From: Flavobacterium sp. MC2016-06
GTDB taxonomy: Bacteria > Bacteroidota > Bacteroidia > Flavobacteriales > Flavobacteriaceae
Assembly: GCF_009711165.2 (NCBI RefSeq)
Contig: NZ_WMID02000039.1
Coordinates: 1-46,848 of the forward strand
DNA length: 46,848 nt
Direction: 5' to 3'
Shown here piece by piece: positions 16,187 through 25,121 of this stretch. Each line of letters begins with the position of its first letter. Within the stretch, counting starts at the first letter, position 1. The notes below the pieces were generated by a model. That model worked only from the letters and a program-made list of their open reading frames with translations. It was not told where the DNA came from and searched no databases. Made by a program: the position numbers and the translations under genes.

Positions 16187-17776
16187 TTAATGCATCGCAT
16201 CTGCGGGATTAATCTTGTTCTTTCCTTTTTTAATAAAAAGGATGATTGGAATACAGCATAGGAACATAATTCCTAAGTACATGAAAATATCCATGTAAGA
16301 GAGTACTGTACTCTGTTTCAAAACTGCATAATCTAATGCCTGATAGGCTTTTTTAAGTGCAACATCTGCACTATATCCTTTTGCCATAAATGCATGCTGC
16401 ATTCCAGCAATACGCTGCTGCACATCAAATTTAGCAGGATCTAAATTGTTAATCAAATTAACTCTGTGTTCTTGGCTGAAACGAGTGATAAAAGTGGTAA
16501 TAATTGCAATACCAAATGATCCTCCTAATTGACGCATCATTCCAGTAAAAGCGGCACCTTCACCAATATGTTTTCCTTTTAATGTAGAAAGCGAAAGAGT
16601 AGTAATAGGTACAAAAAGTAAACCTAAACCAATTCCTCTCAAAATTAAAGGCCAATACATATGTTCTACACCAGTGTCAGGTGTCATACGAGTCTGCATC
16701 ATGAAAGTAAAGAAGAAGAAGACTAAAAAACCAACTCCAACCATGTATCCTTGCGGTACACCTTTCTGAATCATATTTCCAACAAATGGCATCATAATAG
16801 CCGTTGTAATCGAACCAGGAATCAATAACAATCCGGCATCAGTTGCGGTCCATCCTAAAATCGACTGCGTGTAAATTGGGATAATCAATGTTGATCCGTA
16901 CAAACCGAAACCAAGAATAAAACACATTACGGTTCCAATTCTTAAATTTCCATCCTTTAAAACACTTAAGTTTACGATTGGATGTTTATAAGTAAGCTCT
17001 CGCCATATAAACAGTACTAATCCAAGTACAGTTACAACACTTAAGGTAACAATCAATGAATCATTAAACCAATCATCTTGCTGTCCGTGTTCTAAAACGA
17101 ATTGCAAAGATCCGATGAAAGACGCCAAAAGAATAATTCCCCACCAGTCAACTTGATTGGCTTTTAGTTTTTCTCCGTATTTTGGACTTCTAACAAAAGT
17201 TAAAGCCAAAATAGTAGCGATAATTCCCAACGGAATATTAATGTAAAATATATAAGGCCAAGAATAATTATCTACTAAATATCCTCCTAAAGGCGGACCT
17301 AAAGTTGGACCAACAATTACACCCATTCCATAAATAGCCTGCGCCATACCACGCTTCGCTACTGGATAACTTTCGGTAATAATGGTTTGCGCGGTTACAA
17401 GAAGGGCACCTCCACCCATACCTTGCACGAACCTAAAAGCAACCAATTCCCAAATATTACTGGCATTTCCGCACAAAAAAGAACAGACCGTAAATATAAT
17501 GATAGAGGCCACAAAATAATTACGTCTCCCAAATTGCTGCGACAGCCAGCTCGTCATCGGTATTACAATAACATTCGCGATTGCGTATGCTGTAATAACC
17601 CAAGCCACATCAGTCAAGGTAGCACCAAGGCTTCCTCGCATGTCTGTTAGCGCTACGTTTACAATCGTGGTATCAACGATTTCCAGCAAAGCACAAAGTA
17701 CCGCTGTAATCGTGATAATAATACGTCTGTATCCGTATTCTACTAAATCATCATCTGCTTGTACTGCTGTTGCCAT
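16187..17776 (-). CDS. DHA2-family MFS drug exporter (EmrB type)
   Basis: 529 residues, about 14 transmembrane segments. Motif D1 reads LEIVDTTIVNVAL (about residues 36-48), motif A is WLSQQFGRRNYF, and motif C-like glycine-rich GMGVIVGPTLGPPLGG sits in helix 5. These mark proton-driven DHA2 exporters. It lies 3 nt after the HlyD/EmrA gene and is last in the tetR-tolC-hlyD-mfs operon, so it is the inner-membrane pump of a three-part efflux system. Substrates cannot be read from sequence. Confidence 0.92.
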   Translation of the reverse strand: MATAVQADDDLVEYGYRRIIITITAVLCALLEIVDTTIVNVALTDMRGSLGATLTDVAWVITAYAIANVIVIPMTSWLSQQFGRRNYFVASIIIFTVCSFLCGNASNIWELVAFRFVQGMGGGALLVTAQTIITESYPVAKRGMAQAIYGMGVIVGPTLGPPLGGYLVDNYSWPYIFYINIPLGIIATILALTFVRSPKYGEKLKANQVDWWGIILLASFIGSLQFVLEHGQQDDWFNDSLIVTLSVVTVLGLVLFIWRELTYKHPIVNLSVLKDGNLRIGTVMCFILGFGLYGSTLIIPIYTQSILGWTATDAGLLLIPGSITTAIMMPFVGNMIQKGVPQGYMVGVGFLVFFFFTFMMQTRMTPDTGVEHMYWPLILRGIGLGLLFVPITTLSLSTLKGKHIGEGAAFTGMMRQLGGSFGIAIITTFITRFSQEHRVNLINNLDPAKFDVQQRIAGMQHAFMAKGYSADVALKKAYQALDYAVLKQSTVLSYMDIFMYLGIMFLCCIPIILFIKKGKNKINPADAMH

Positions 17777-17779
17777 ATT

Positions 17780-18859
17780 TTATTTTAAATGTACGTCTAC
17801 ATCAACATTCATTCCCGGACGTAATAATTTTACTTTCTCTGGATCGTTTGATTGATCTAAACTAATTTTTACTGGTAATCTCTGAATCGTTTTTACGAAG
17901 TTTCCTGTTGCATTATCAGGAGGTAATAAAGAAAAACGAGATCCTGTAGCTGGTGAAAATGAAGTAACAACTCCTTGAAACTCATAGTTAGGATAAGCAT
18001 CTACTTTTAAAGAAACTTTTTGTCCAACAATCATTTTGTTTAATTGTGTTTCTTTAAAGTTAGCGACAACCCAAGCTTCATTATTATTAATGATATAAAA
18101 TAAAGATTGTCCTGGCTGAACCAATTGTCCTGGCTGAATATCAACTTTAGAAACCTGACCATCAATAGCAGCAGTTACAACTGTGTAGGTAAGATTTAAA
18201 TGAGCAACATCAAGCATTGTTTTCGCTTTTTTAATGTTAGCTGCAGCAACTTCAGTTTGTTTATCAGAAACTTTAGATTTTGATTGAATAACTGATTTTT
18301 GGAATGAACTAGCTCTTTGTTGTTGTTCTAAAACACGTACTTGGTTTTCTGCTTCATCTTTTGCAGTAGCAGCCTGCTCGTACTGTTGTTTTGTAATAGT
18401 ATGAGTCTTGTATAAATTATTGTAACGGTTGTAATCGTTTGTAAGCTGTCTCAATCTAATTTTTGCACTTTCGATAGAACCACCTGCAGATTTTACATTA
18501 GCCTCAGAAACAGAGATGCTAGCATAAGCACTTCCAATATCCGCTTTTGCAGCTTCGTATTGACCTTCAGCACCTAATAAAGCAGCATTAGCTTCGTCAA
18601 TTTTTAATTGATAATCTCTTTTATCAATTGTAAATAAAGTATCTCCTTTTTTTACAAAATCATTATCTTTTACATACACTTTGCTAATATAACCAGATAC
18701 TCTCGGGATAATCGGGTTCATTTTTTTCTCAATCTGAGCATCATCTGTTTCTTCGTGAGCCAAAGAGTGCATGTATTTTGTTATTCCGTAAGTTCCGCCC
18801 ACTAAAACCAAAACGGTTAGTATAATGATGAATTTAGTATTTGTTTTTTTCTTTTCCAT
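17780..18859 (-). CDS. HlyD/EmrA-family membrane fusion protein
   Basis: 359 residues: one N-terminal transmembrane anchor (KFIIILTVLVLVGGTYGI), a split biotinyl-lipoyl domain (NPIIPRVSGYISKVYVKDNDFVKKGD, then AAIDGQVSKVDIQPGQLV), a long coiled-coil hairpin between them (about residues 75-205), and a beta-barrel end. It bridges the MFS pump and the TolC channel across the periplasm. The gap to tolC is 12 nt. Confidence 0.92.
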   Translation of the reverse strand: MEKKKTNTKFIIILTVLVLVGGTYGITKYMHSLAHEETDDAQIEKKMNPIIPRVSGYISKVYVKDNDFVKKGDTLFTIDKRDYQLKIDEANAALLGAEGQYEAAKADIGSAYASISVSEANVKSAGGSIESAKIRLRQLTNDYNRYNNLYKTHTITKQQYEQAATAKDEAENQVRVLEQQQRASSFQKSVIQSKSKVSDKQTEVAAANIKKAKTMLDVAHLNLTYTVVTAAIDGQVSKVDIQPGQLVQPGQSLFYIINNNEAWVVANFKETQLNKMIVGQKVSLKVDAYPNYEFQGVVTSFSPATGSRFSLLPPDNATGNFVKTIQRLPVKISLDQSNDPEKVKLLRPGMNVDVDVHLK

Positions 18860-18871
18860 GAGAGCTATCGA

Positions 18872-20212
18872 TTATATTTTAGAAAGATTGAATGATTGTG
18901 ATATTTGTCCTGTAGCCGAAAGTAATTGGTAATATTTCTGAATTATGTTGGCTTTTGATAATGCTTTATTTATTTTAGTGCTTAATTGATCTACGTCTGC
19001 TTCAAGTAAGTCGTTTGTATCAGATAAACCATTCTCATATTTATCTTTTACCAAACGGTAATTTTCTGATGCCTGAACTACAGCTTGATCAAAAACAACA
19101 TCTTGATTTATGGCTAAATCATAATCTTCAGCAGCTTTTTGAACTTGTACTTTAATGTTATCAGTCAAAATTTCTTCAGAATGTTTCACTTCTTCAGATT
19201 TACTTTGTGCAGCTTTTACATTATTGCTGTTTTTTACTAAACCAGATAAATCATAAGACAAACCAACTCCAACATTGGTTAAGTTTGTAGCATTTACAAA
19301 ATTCTTAACATCTAGTAAAGCATAACCACCTAATAGAACAATAGAAGGATAGTAGCTTCCTTTTGCAATTTTTATATTGTTTTCGCTTGCTTTACCTTGT
19401 AAACGAATAGATTCTAAATCTTTTCTGTTTTCTAAAGCAATTTGTGCATCCGATTGTAAAACACGAGGCTCAAACTGCGTTAACTCAGCTTCGTTAACAG
19501 CAATTTTAGTATTTGGATCCATTTTAAGAATAGTTACCAAATAATAATTTGTAATACTTACATTATTTTTTGCCTCATCAACCAATAATTGAACTCTTGA
19601 AAGTTGCAATTGAGCTTTTAATAAGTCATTTCTAGGTATAATTCCGTTTTTCTCTAACTCAGTAAAATCAGTTACACGTTGTTGAGCACTTTTTTTATTT
19701 TCCTCTAATAATTCAAGTGATTTTTGAGCTTTATATAAGTTGGTATAATAGTTTACCACACGTAAAGCAACATCTTCTTTAGTTTTTACTGCACTAGCGC
19801 TTTCTGCTAAATACATATTATTGTGTAGCTCAACATTATTCTGAATTTTAAATCCAGAGAAAAGTGGCATTGAAACTGCTGCTTGAGCAAAAACTACTTG
19901 ATTCATTTTTGGTGAAGATTCACCAGAACCATCAGTTGTGTCATCACTTGATTGTGACGCCATATGGATGTTTGCTGTTGGCAGATATTGATATTGTGAC
20001 TGCAGTTTAAGATCAGGATATTGACTGTCTTTTACAGTTTGTAATTCATATTTTTTCGAGTTTACCTTAGAATTAGCTAGTGAAGATTCACTACTCTTTT
20101 CCCATGCCATTTGAACGGCATCGCTTAAGGTTAAACTTGTTTTTTCTTGTGCTTCTATTGATGAAATTCCGATAAAGAAAACACCAAAGAGCATTAATGG
20201 ATTAATTTTCAT
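18872..20212 (-). CDS. TolC-family outer-membrane efflux protein
   Basis: 446 residues from the ATG giving a signal peptide MKINPLMLFGVFFIGISSIEAQ; an ATG two codons earlier (20218) is possible. It has two outer-membrane-efflux-protein repeats, with long helices rich in Ala, Asn, Gln and Lys (LRVVNYYTNLYKAQKSLELLEE; AAEDYDLAINQDVVFDQA) and the conserved NDLLKAQLQL and NDLLEADVDQL stretches. It forms the outer-membrane channel for the EmrAB-like pump. The start overlaps the 3' end of the tetR gene by 11 nt. Confidence 0.92.
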   Translation of the reverse strand: MKINPLMLFGVFFIGISSIEAQEKTSLTLSDAVQMAWEKSSESSLANSKVNSKKYELQTVKDSQYPDLKLQSQYQYLPTANIHMASQSSDDTTDGSGESSPKMNQVVFAQAAVSMPLFSGFKIQNNVELHNNMYLAESASAVKTKEDVALRVVNYYTNLYKAQKSLELLEENKKSAQQRVTDFTELEKNGIIPRNDLLKAQLQLSRVQLLVDEAKNNVSITNYYLVTILKMDPNTKIAVNEAELTQFEPRVLQSDAQIALENRKDLESIRLQGKASENNIKIAKGSYYPSIVLLGGYALLDVKNFVNATNLTNVGVGLSYDLSGLVKNSNNVKAAQSKSEEVKHSEEILTDNIKVQVQKAAEDYDLAINQDVVFDQAVVQASENYRLVKDKYENGLSDTNDLLEADVDQLSTKINKALSKANIIQKYYQLLSATGQISQSFNLSKI

Positions 20213-20831
20213 AAACAAGTAGCGCTTTTATAGTTTGTTGAATGTGCTTTGTAAGACTGTTTTTAACGTAATCGTCGTATAACGTTTCTGTATTTAAATT
20301 TAATAACTCCTCAAAGAAAGGTTTGTTCATATGGAAATGAAAATAAGTACCCATTATAGTTGGTGTTAACAACGGAATGATTACATCTTTTCTAAAAATA
20401 CCTTTAGATTGGCCTTCCTTAATAATTGTTTCTAATGATTTTAAATTCCCTTTTTTTAATTCTGTGAAAGCCTCAAAACTCTGTTCTCTCTTTTTTGAAG
20501 TAAGTTCAAAGTGTAAAATTCTATAAATTCCTCTGTTACAATTGATTCTAGTAATGTAAATTTCGATTAATTTATTGACTTTATCAAGAGGTTCAAGATT
20601 TTCTAGTAATAAATTTTCGAGTTGTAATTTTAAATCTGAAGTTTTGTATAGAATTAAAGACTCCAATAATCTTTCTTTAGAGCCAAAATAATACGAAACC
20701 ATGGCAATATTTATTTTTGCCGCTTTTGAGATATCTCGTATGGATGTACCTTCAAATCCTCTTTCAGAAAAAAGCTTTTCTGAAACCTCCAGAATTTGAA
20801 TTTTTTTATCGTTTAACTCGACTGTAGACAT
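20202..20831 (-). CDS. TetR/AcrR-family repressor of the efflux operon
   Basis: 209 residues from MSTVELNDKK; an in-frame ATG at 20855 is open, but it lies inside the -7 box/palindrome and is not used. The HTH is textbook: KIQILEVSEKLFSERGFEGTSIRDISKAAKINIAMVSYYFGSKERLLESLI. The C-terminal ligand domain is divergent, as usual. As the first gene of the efflux operon, under a promoter overlapped by a 41-nt palindrome, it very probably represses itself and the pump genes until a drug or metabolite binds. Confidence 0.92.
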   Translation of the reverse strand: MSTVELNDKKIQILEVSEKLFSERGFEGTSIRDISKAAKINIAMVSYYFGSKERLLESLILYKTSDLKLQLENLLLENLEPLDKVNKLIEIYITRINCNRGIYRILHFELTSKKREQSFEAFTELKKGNLKSLETIIKEGQSKGIFRKDVIIPLLTPTIMGTYFHFHMNKPFFEELLNLNTETLYDDYVKNSLTKHIQQTIKALLVYEN

Positions 20832-20852
20832 GGTGTTTTTTCTAATCGAGTA

Positions 20853-20860
20853 CAAAATTA
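20853..20860 (-). promoter_or_regulatory. -7 box of the tetR-efflux promoter
   Basis: The minus strand reads TAATTTTG (TAnnTTTG) 22 nt upstream of the tetR ATG. It overlaps the proximal end of the 20854-20894 palindrome. Confidence 0.6.
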
Positions 20861-20894
20861 AACAAGTGTTTAATTTAAACGCTTGTTTAATTTT
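20854..20894. promoter_or_regulatory. 41-nt palindromic TetR operator
   Basis: The arms 20854-20873 and 20875-20894 (20 nt each) are reverse complements with one mismatch, around a single central T. The core is AAACAAGYGTTTAA. It lies directly upstream of the tetR gene and covers its -7 box, the expected place for an autoregulatory operator. The length would allow two dimers to bind. Confidence 0.8.
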
Positions 20895-20936
20895 ATTTTA
20901 ACACAATATTAACATAAAACGGTGTAGTTGATTTAT

Positions 20937-21491
20937 CTAAAATTTAGGCTCTCCATAAATCCATTTCTTATCCTCATATTTATAAAGATAAATAGGACTA
21001 CCAATACATGTCGCCATTTGTTTATAGAATAATACAGCCGTTTTATTTCGTTCATCTATAATTGGTTTAGAAAAACATAAAACACCATTTGGACATTTTT
21101 TAAGAAGATTTCGGCCTTTATCTTTAATTATATCAGAAATAGAATTTCGTTTGATAATTTTGATATTTTTTTGCCTTAAAAGAATAGTATCTAAGATGAA
21201 TTTTTCGGAAACTTTTTCCAAACTATCTAATTGTATTGTGTTCTTTAGATGGTTTTTTTTTATAATTTCTTGTTTAATATCAAAACTTGGATTTTCAATA
21301 ATACTAGATTTAATCATCGACTCTTGAGGAATTTCTAAAATGCATCCACATGAATCATCGATAATAATTTGCTGAATCAATTCATTCGCTTTTTCATTGT
21401 AAGTTAATTGTGAATAGGCTGTTTCTTTTTTGCAACTTATAAAAAGTGAAAAAATAGCCGATATTAATAGAGTTGAATTAAGTTTCTTCAT
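20937..21491 (-). CDS. Small lipoprotein of unknown function
   Basis: 184 residues with a lipoprotein signal (MKKLNSTLLISAIFSLFISC, lipobox FISC, Cys at residue 20). The mature part has a DDSCGCILEIPQ stretch and two further Cys (KKCPNGVLCFSK; ATCIGSPIYLYKYEDKKWIYGEP). I recognise no family. It lies after the trpA terminator and before the tetR operator and appears monocistronic. Confidence 0.65.
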   Translation of the reverse strand: MKKLNSTLLISAIFSLFISCKKETAYSQLTYNEKANELIQQIIIDDSCGCILEIPQESMIKSSIIENPSFDIKQEIIKKNHLKNTIQLDSLEKVSEKFILDTILLRQKNIKIIKRNSISDIIKDKGRNLLKKCPNGVLCFSKPIIDERNKTAVLFYKQMATCIGSPIYLYKYEDKKWIYGEPKF

Positions 21492-21555
21492 AATAGTTTT
21501 GCGATAAATTTCTCTAATAAATATATAATAATCTATTGATGTTATTTAATGAACA

Positions 21556-21592
21556 AAAAAACGGCATCTAAAAATCTTAAATGCCGTTTGTA
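21556..21592 (-). terminator. Terminator at the end of the trp operon
   Basis: aaacggcat (21559-21567) pairs with atgccgttt (21581-21589); read on the minus strand the stem is followed by a run of seven T. It lies just after the trpA stop. Confidence 0.8.
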
Positions 21593-21615
21593 ATTTTTAT
21601 AATAAAAAGAAATGC

Positions 21616-22377
21616 TTATCGAATCTCTCCAACAAATTCCGAAATTTTCCCACTTCCATTTTCCGCTAAATGTTTGATAAAAGCGCTGCCAATAATCGCA
21701 CCTTTAGCATATTTAGTAGCTTGACTAAAAGTTTCTTTATTCGAAATTCCGAAACCTACAATTTGTGGGTTTTTCAAGTTCATACTTCCAATTCTTTCAA
21801 AATAACTTTCCTGCGTGTTTCCAAATCCAGCTTGAGAACCTGTAACACTTGCAGAACTTACCATATAAATAAATCCATTAGAAACACTGTCGATAAAACG
21901 AATGCGCTCGTCTGAAGTTTGCGGTGTAATCAAGAATACATTGATTAAACCATATTTTTCAAAAATAGCTTTGTATTCCTCAGCATAAACATCAACCGGA
22001 AGATCTGGAATAATTAAGCCGTCGATACCAATTTCTGAGCATTTTTTGCAGAACGCTTCAATGCCATATTGCAGCATCGGGTTAAAATATCCCATGATAA
22101 TCAACGGAATTTTTACGCTTTCTCGGATGTTCTTTAGCTGATCAAAAAGAATCTGAGTTGTCATTCCGTTATGCAAAGCTTGAGTAGAACTTGCCTGAAT
22201 CGTTGGCCCATCTGCCAAAGGATCGCTGAAAGGCAGACCAATTTCGATTAAATCAACGCCATTTTTTTCTAAGTCCTGAATAATCTGAACCGTATCATTT
22301 AAGTTAGGATATCCAGCCGAAAAATAAATAGAAAGTATCTTTTTATCTTCTTGTAGTTTTTGAGTTATTCTGTTCAT
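21616..22377 (-). CDS. trpA: Tryptophan synthase alpha chain
   Basis: 253 residues from MNRITQKLQ; an ATG ten codons earlier (22407) lies in repeat sequence and is unlikely. Catalytic Glu is in DLIEIGLPFSDPLADGP (about residues 47-63), which also carries the catalytic Asp; the glycine-rich phosphate site appears as FGISNKET and GAIIGSAF. It cleaves indole-3-glycerol phosphate to indole, passed to TrpB. Here it is separated from trpB by two unrelated genes and about 240 nt of repeats, although trpA and trpB are usually adjacent. Confidence 0.95.
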   Translation of the reverse strand: MNRITQKLQEDKKILSIYFSAGYPNLNDTVQIIQDLEKNGVDLIEIGLPFSDPLADGPTIQASSTQALHNGMTTQILFDQLKNIRESVKIPLIIMGYFNPMLQYGIEAFCKKCSEIGIDGLIIPDLPVDVYAEEYKAIFEKYGLINVFLITPQTSDERIRFIDSVSNGFIYMVSSASVTGSQAGFGNTQESYFERIGSMNLKNPQIVGFGISNKETFSQATKYAKGAIIGSAFIKHLAENGSGKISEFVGEIR

Positions 22378-22391
22378 TATTTTATTTTTTA

Positions 22392-22612
22392 TCCTAACAG
22401 GTTTCAAAAACCTGTTAGGTATGTTAAGTTTTATTTGTCATTCCAGATAGTAACTGGAATAAAGGGTTTTAAATAATTTTTTAATAAAATTTATTTCACC
22501 TTTAATAATTAAATCTGTATTGCTCCTGCAAGGTTTCCAAAACCTTGTAGGTGTTCTTTGTTACAGTGTAATTTGTTTATCCCTATAAGGTTTTAGAAAC
22601 CTTACAGGAATT
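22392..22612. repeat. Three CCTGCAAGGTTTTNNAAACCTTGCAGG-type palindromes
   Basis: Short inverted repeats at 22393-22419 (cctaacaggttt / aaacctgttagg), 22525-22551 (cctgcaaggttt / aaaccttgtagg) and 22582-22608 fill the spacer between the nitrilase gene and trpA. Related copies lie at 23394-23477. Confidence 0.8.
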
Positions 22613-22617
22613 TATAG

Positions 22618-23355
22618 TTAAGCAACAATAATTTGGCTTGACCAATTATCATTTTTATTTTCTACTAGTAAAAGTCCAGAATCCGAATCGTTCATTTGCG
22701 CAACAAGTTCCCCTTTATTATTCCAAAAAGCGCTTTTTCCGCCAGAAGGACATCCATAAGATTCACCGCCGAAATTCGACATCAAAACATTCATTTGATG
22801 CTTCTCTGCATAACTCTGTAAATCTCGATACGCATTTGGAATTCCGTTTGGAGAAAAGAAAATACTCGCGATATAAATAGAAACATTGTTTTTACTCGCA
22901 TTTTCTGGATGCAGCGGATTGTCGATATCGGCACAAATAGCAAACGAAATTTTCTGTTTTTCAATTGTAATTATGGGATTATAATCAAAAGAAGGCTGGA
23001 AAAATTTGTCTTCACCTTCGTGCAGAAATTGTTTCGTATAAATAGAAACCGATCCATCTGGAAAAATAATAAACTCACCAATGTATAATTCAGATTCTTC
23101 CTGTATAGCCGCGCCGGCAACAATTATAATATCATTATCTGCGGCCAAATCTCTTAGATGATCTATTCTGTAATCGTCTTTTAAAAAAGCCAAATCTGCA
23201 GCATTTTCTCTTTCGTAACCCGTAATTGATAATTCGGGAAACACAATTAAATTAGCTCCATTTTCGGCAGCTAAAGTGATAAGACGATAATGGTCTAATA
23301 AATTAGAAGTTATATTCCCGCGTTTTGGTTTTGTTTGTGCTGCTGCTAGAATCAT
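22618..23355 (-). CDS. Carbon-nitrogen hydrolase (nitrilase superfamily)
   Basis: 245 residues with the full Glu-Lys-Cys triad: LIVFPELSITGYE (Glu, about residue 41), IYTKQFLHEGEDKFF (Lys, about 113) and ISFAICADIDNP (Cys, about 141). These enzymes hydrolyse amides or nitriles. The branch and substrate are not identifiable. It lies inside the trp operon between the GGCT gene and trpA. Confidence 0.87.
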   Translation of the reverse strand: MILAAAQTKPKRGNITSNLLDHYRLITLAAENGANLIVFPELSITGYERENAADLAFLKDDYRIDHLRDLAADNDIIIVAGAAIQEESELYIGEFIIFPDGSVSIYTKQFLHEGEDKFFQPSFDYNPIITIEKQKISFAICADIDNPLHPENASKNNVSIYIASIFFSPNGIPNAYRDLQSYAEKHQMNVLMSNFGGESYGCPSGGKSAFWNNKGELVAQMNDSDSGLLLVENKNDNWSSQIIVA

Positions 23356-23393
23356 TTATTATGTATTACTATTTTTCTATTATGTATTGGTTC

Positions 23394-23477
23394 TCCTGCA
23401 AGGTTTTTAAAACCTTGTAGGTGTTTTTTAGTTACGGCGATTTATTATACCTACAAGGTTTTGAAAACCTTGCAGGA
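23394..23477. repeat. Inverted pair of CCTGCAAGGTTTT palindromes
   Basis: Two units, cctgcaaggttt...aaaccttgtaggtg (23395-23423) and cctacaaggttttgaaaaccttgcagga (23450-23477), are reverse complements of each other as well as internally palindromic. They sit between the GGCT and nitrilase genes. Confidence 0.8.
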
Positions 23478-23492
23478 ACTTGAATGGATCGA

Positions 23493-23810
23493 TTAACTTT
23501 CAATATAAATCCAAGCAACAGTTCCAGATTTCAGTGTTATTTGAACTCTTTTATATTTATTAGATTCAAATTGATCGGCTTTGGCTAAATCTAAGCTGGT
23601 GATGCTAAAAACCATACCTTTTATAGAATCAGTAGGATTTTCGCTTGGTGTTGCCACAAAATAATCTGCCATTCCAAATTCTTCCTCTATTTGTAAATCT
23701 TTTAATTTATACCCTAGAAGCTGGTCATGCGTTCCAGTCAATAATTTATTGAAAACCCGCATTTGGATTTCTTTTGATTTTAATGTTCCGTAAGAAAATA
23801 TATATTCCAT
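23493..23810 (-). CDS. Gamma-glutamylcyclotransferase-like (AIG2/GGCT fold) protein
   Basis: 105 residues. The N-terminal YIFSYGTLKSKE carries the YGTL substrate-binding loop, and the catalytic Glu is in AKADQFESNKYKR (about residue 82). GGCT-fold enzymes release 5-oxoproline from gamma-glutamyl amines. It lies between trpB and the nitrilase gene; nothing in the trp pathway calls for this activity. Confidence 0.85.
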   Translation of the reverse strand: MEYIFSYGTLKSKEIQMRVFNKLLTGTHDQLLGYKLKDLQIEEEFGMADYFVATPSENPTDSIKGMVFSITSLDLAKADQFESNKYKRVQITLKSGTVAWIYIES

Positions 23811-23841
23811 AATTACTATTTTTATCGTTATTTGTCTGCGT

Positions 23842-23930
23842 TAGGGATGGAAGCGGTATCCTTTTATTTTTTTTCTTTAAAAAAATAAAAGATTTAGCGG
23901 ACAGCCCGCCCGAAGGGAACGCCCAAATTA
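23842..23930. repeat. GCGTTAGGGATGGAAGCGGTATCC...GGGAACGCCC repeat
   Basis: A roughly 88-nt element with an internal AT-rich hairpin (ttttattttttttctttaaaaaaataaaa) and GC-rich ends (agcggacagcccgcccgaagggaacgc is split by loops). Related copies occur at 33836-33956 and 40607-40708, with a truncated head at 39684-39699. It lies after trpB. Confidence 0.75.
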
Positions 23931-23939
23931 CGATTTTTA

Positions 23940-25121
23940 TTACAATTTAAAATATTCGATATAATTATCTAAATCTTTATCGCCACGACCCGAAAGACTG
24001 ATGACAACAACATCTGTTGGTTTGAATTTTTTCTGATTTAAAACCGCAAATGCATGCGCACTTTCGATTGCTGGAATAATTCCTTCCAATTTTGTCAATT
24101 CTAAACCAGCATTCATAGCTTCATCATCCGTAACCGAAAAGAATTCGCCGCGACCTGTTTGCGCCAAATGTGCATGCATTGGGCCAACACCAGGATAATC
24201 TAAACCTGCAGAAATAGAATAAGGTTCTGTAATTTGTCCGTCTGGAGTCTGCATTAAAAGAGTTTTACAACCGTGAATAACACCTACTTTTCCTAATTTA
24301 CTAGTTGCTGCACTGTGACCGCTGTTTACACCTTTTCCAGCAGCTTCAACGGCAATAATACCAACTTCTGGCTCGTGTAAAAAGTGATAATACGTTCCTG
24401 CAGCATTACTTCCGCCACCAATACAAGCGACTACGTAATCAGGATTTTCACGTCCTTCTTTTTCTTTTAACTGCCATTTTATTTCTTCTGAAATAATACT
24501 CTGAAAACGCGTTACCATGTCTGGATAAGGATGCGGGCCAATTGCAGATCCGATGATGTAATGTGTGTCTACAGGATTATTGATCCAGTCGCGAATGGCT
24601 TCGTTTGTAGCGTCTTTTAAGGTTCTTGAACCTGAAAGTGCTGGACGAACTTCTGCGCCTAACATTTTCATACGTGCCACGTTTGGCGCCTGACGCGCAA
24701 TATCAATTTCGCCCATATAAACAATACAATCCAGTCCCATTAATGCACAAACCGTTGCAGTTGCCACACCGTGTTGTCCTGCGCCAGTTTCGGCAATAAT
24801 TCGTTTTTTACCCAAACGTTTGGCAACTAAAATCTGCCCAATGGTATTGTTTACTTTGTGTGCGCCTGTATGATTTAAGTCTTCTCTTTTTAGATAAACT
24901 TTGGTATTGTATTTTTCAGATAAACGTTTAGCAAAATATAGCGGACTCGGACGTCCAACGTAATCTTTTAATAATTGGTCGAATTCTGCTTTGAAATCGG
25001 GTTCTGCAATGATTTTGAGATATTGCTGACGTAATTCTTCTACATTTGGATACAGCATTTCTGGAATATAAGCTCCTCCAAATTCTCCGTAATATCCTTT
25101 TTCGTTAACATTATAATTCAT
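23940..25121 (-). CDS. trpB: Tryptophan synthase beta chain
   Basis: 393 residues. The PLP-lysine motif KREDLNHTGAHKVNNTIGQ sits at about residues 78-96, followed by AETGAGQHGVATATVCAL and the phosphate-binding CIGGGSNAAGT. The C-terminus has VISLSGRGDKD. It condenses indole with serine. The start overlaps the trpF stop by 11 nt, giving tight coupling. The length is normal for TrpB1. Confidence 0.97.
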   Translation of the reverse strand: MNYNVNEKGYYGEFGGAYIPEMLYPNVEELRQQYLKIIAEPDFKAEFDQLLKDYVGRPSPLYFAKRLSEKYNTKVYLKREDLNHTGAHKVNNTIGQILVAKRLGKKRIIAETGAGQHGVATATVCALMGLDCIVYMGEIDIARQAPNVARMKMLGAEVRPALSGSRTLKDATNEAIRDWINNPVDTHYIIGSAIGPHPYPDMVTRFQSIISEEIKWQLKEKEGRENPDYVVACIGGGSNAAGTYYHFLHEPEVGIIAVEAAGKGVNSGHSAATSKLGKVGVIHGCKTLLMQTPDGQITEPYSISAGLDYPGVGPMHAHLAQTGRGEFFSVTDDEAMNAGLELTKLEGIIPAIESAHAFAVLNQKKFKPTDVVVISLSGRGDKDLDNYIEYFKL

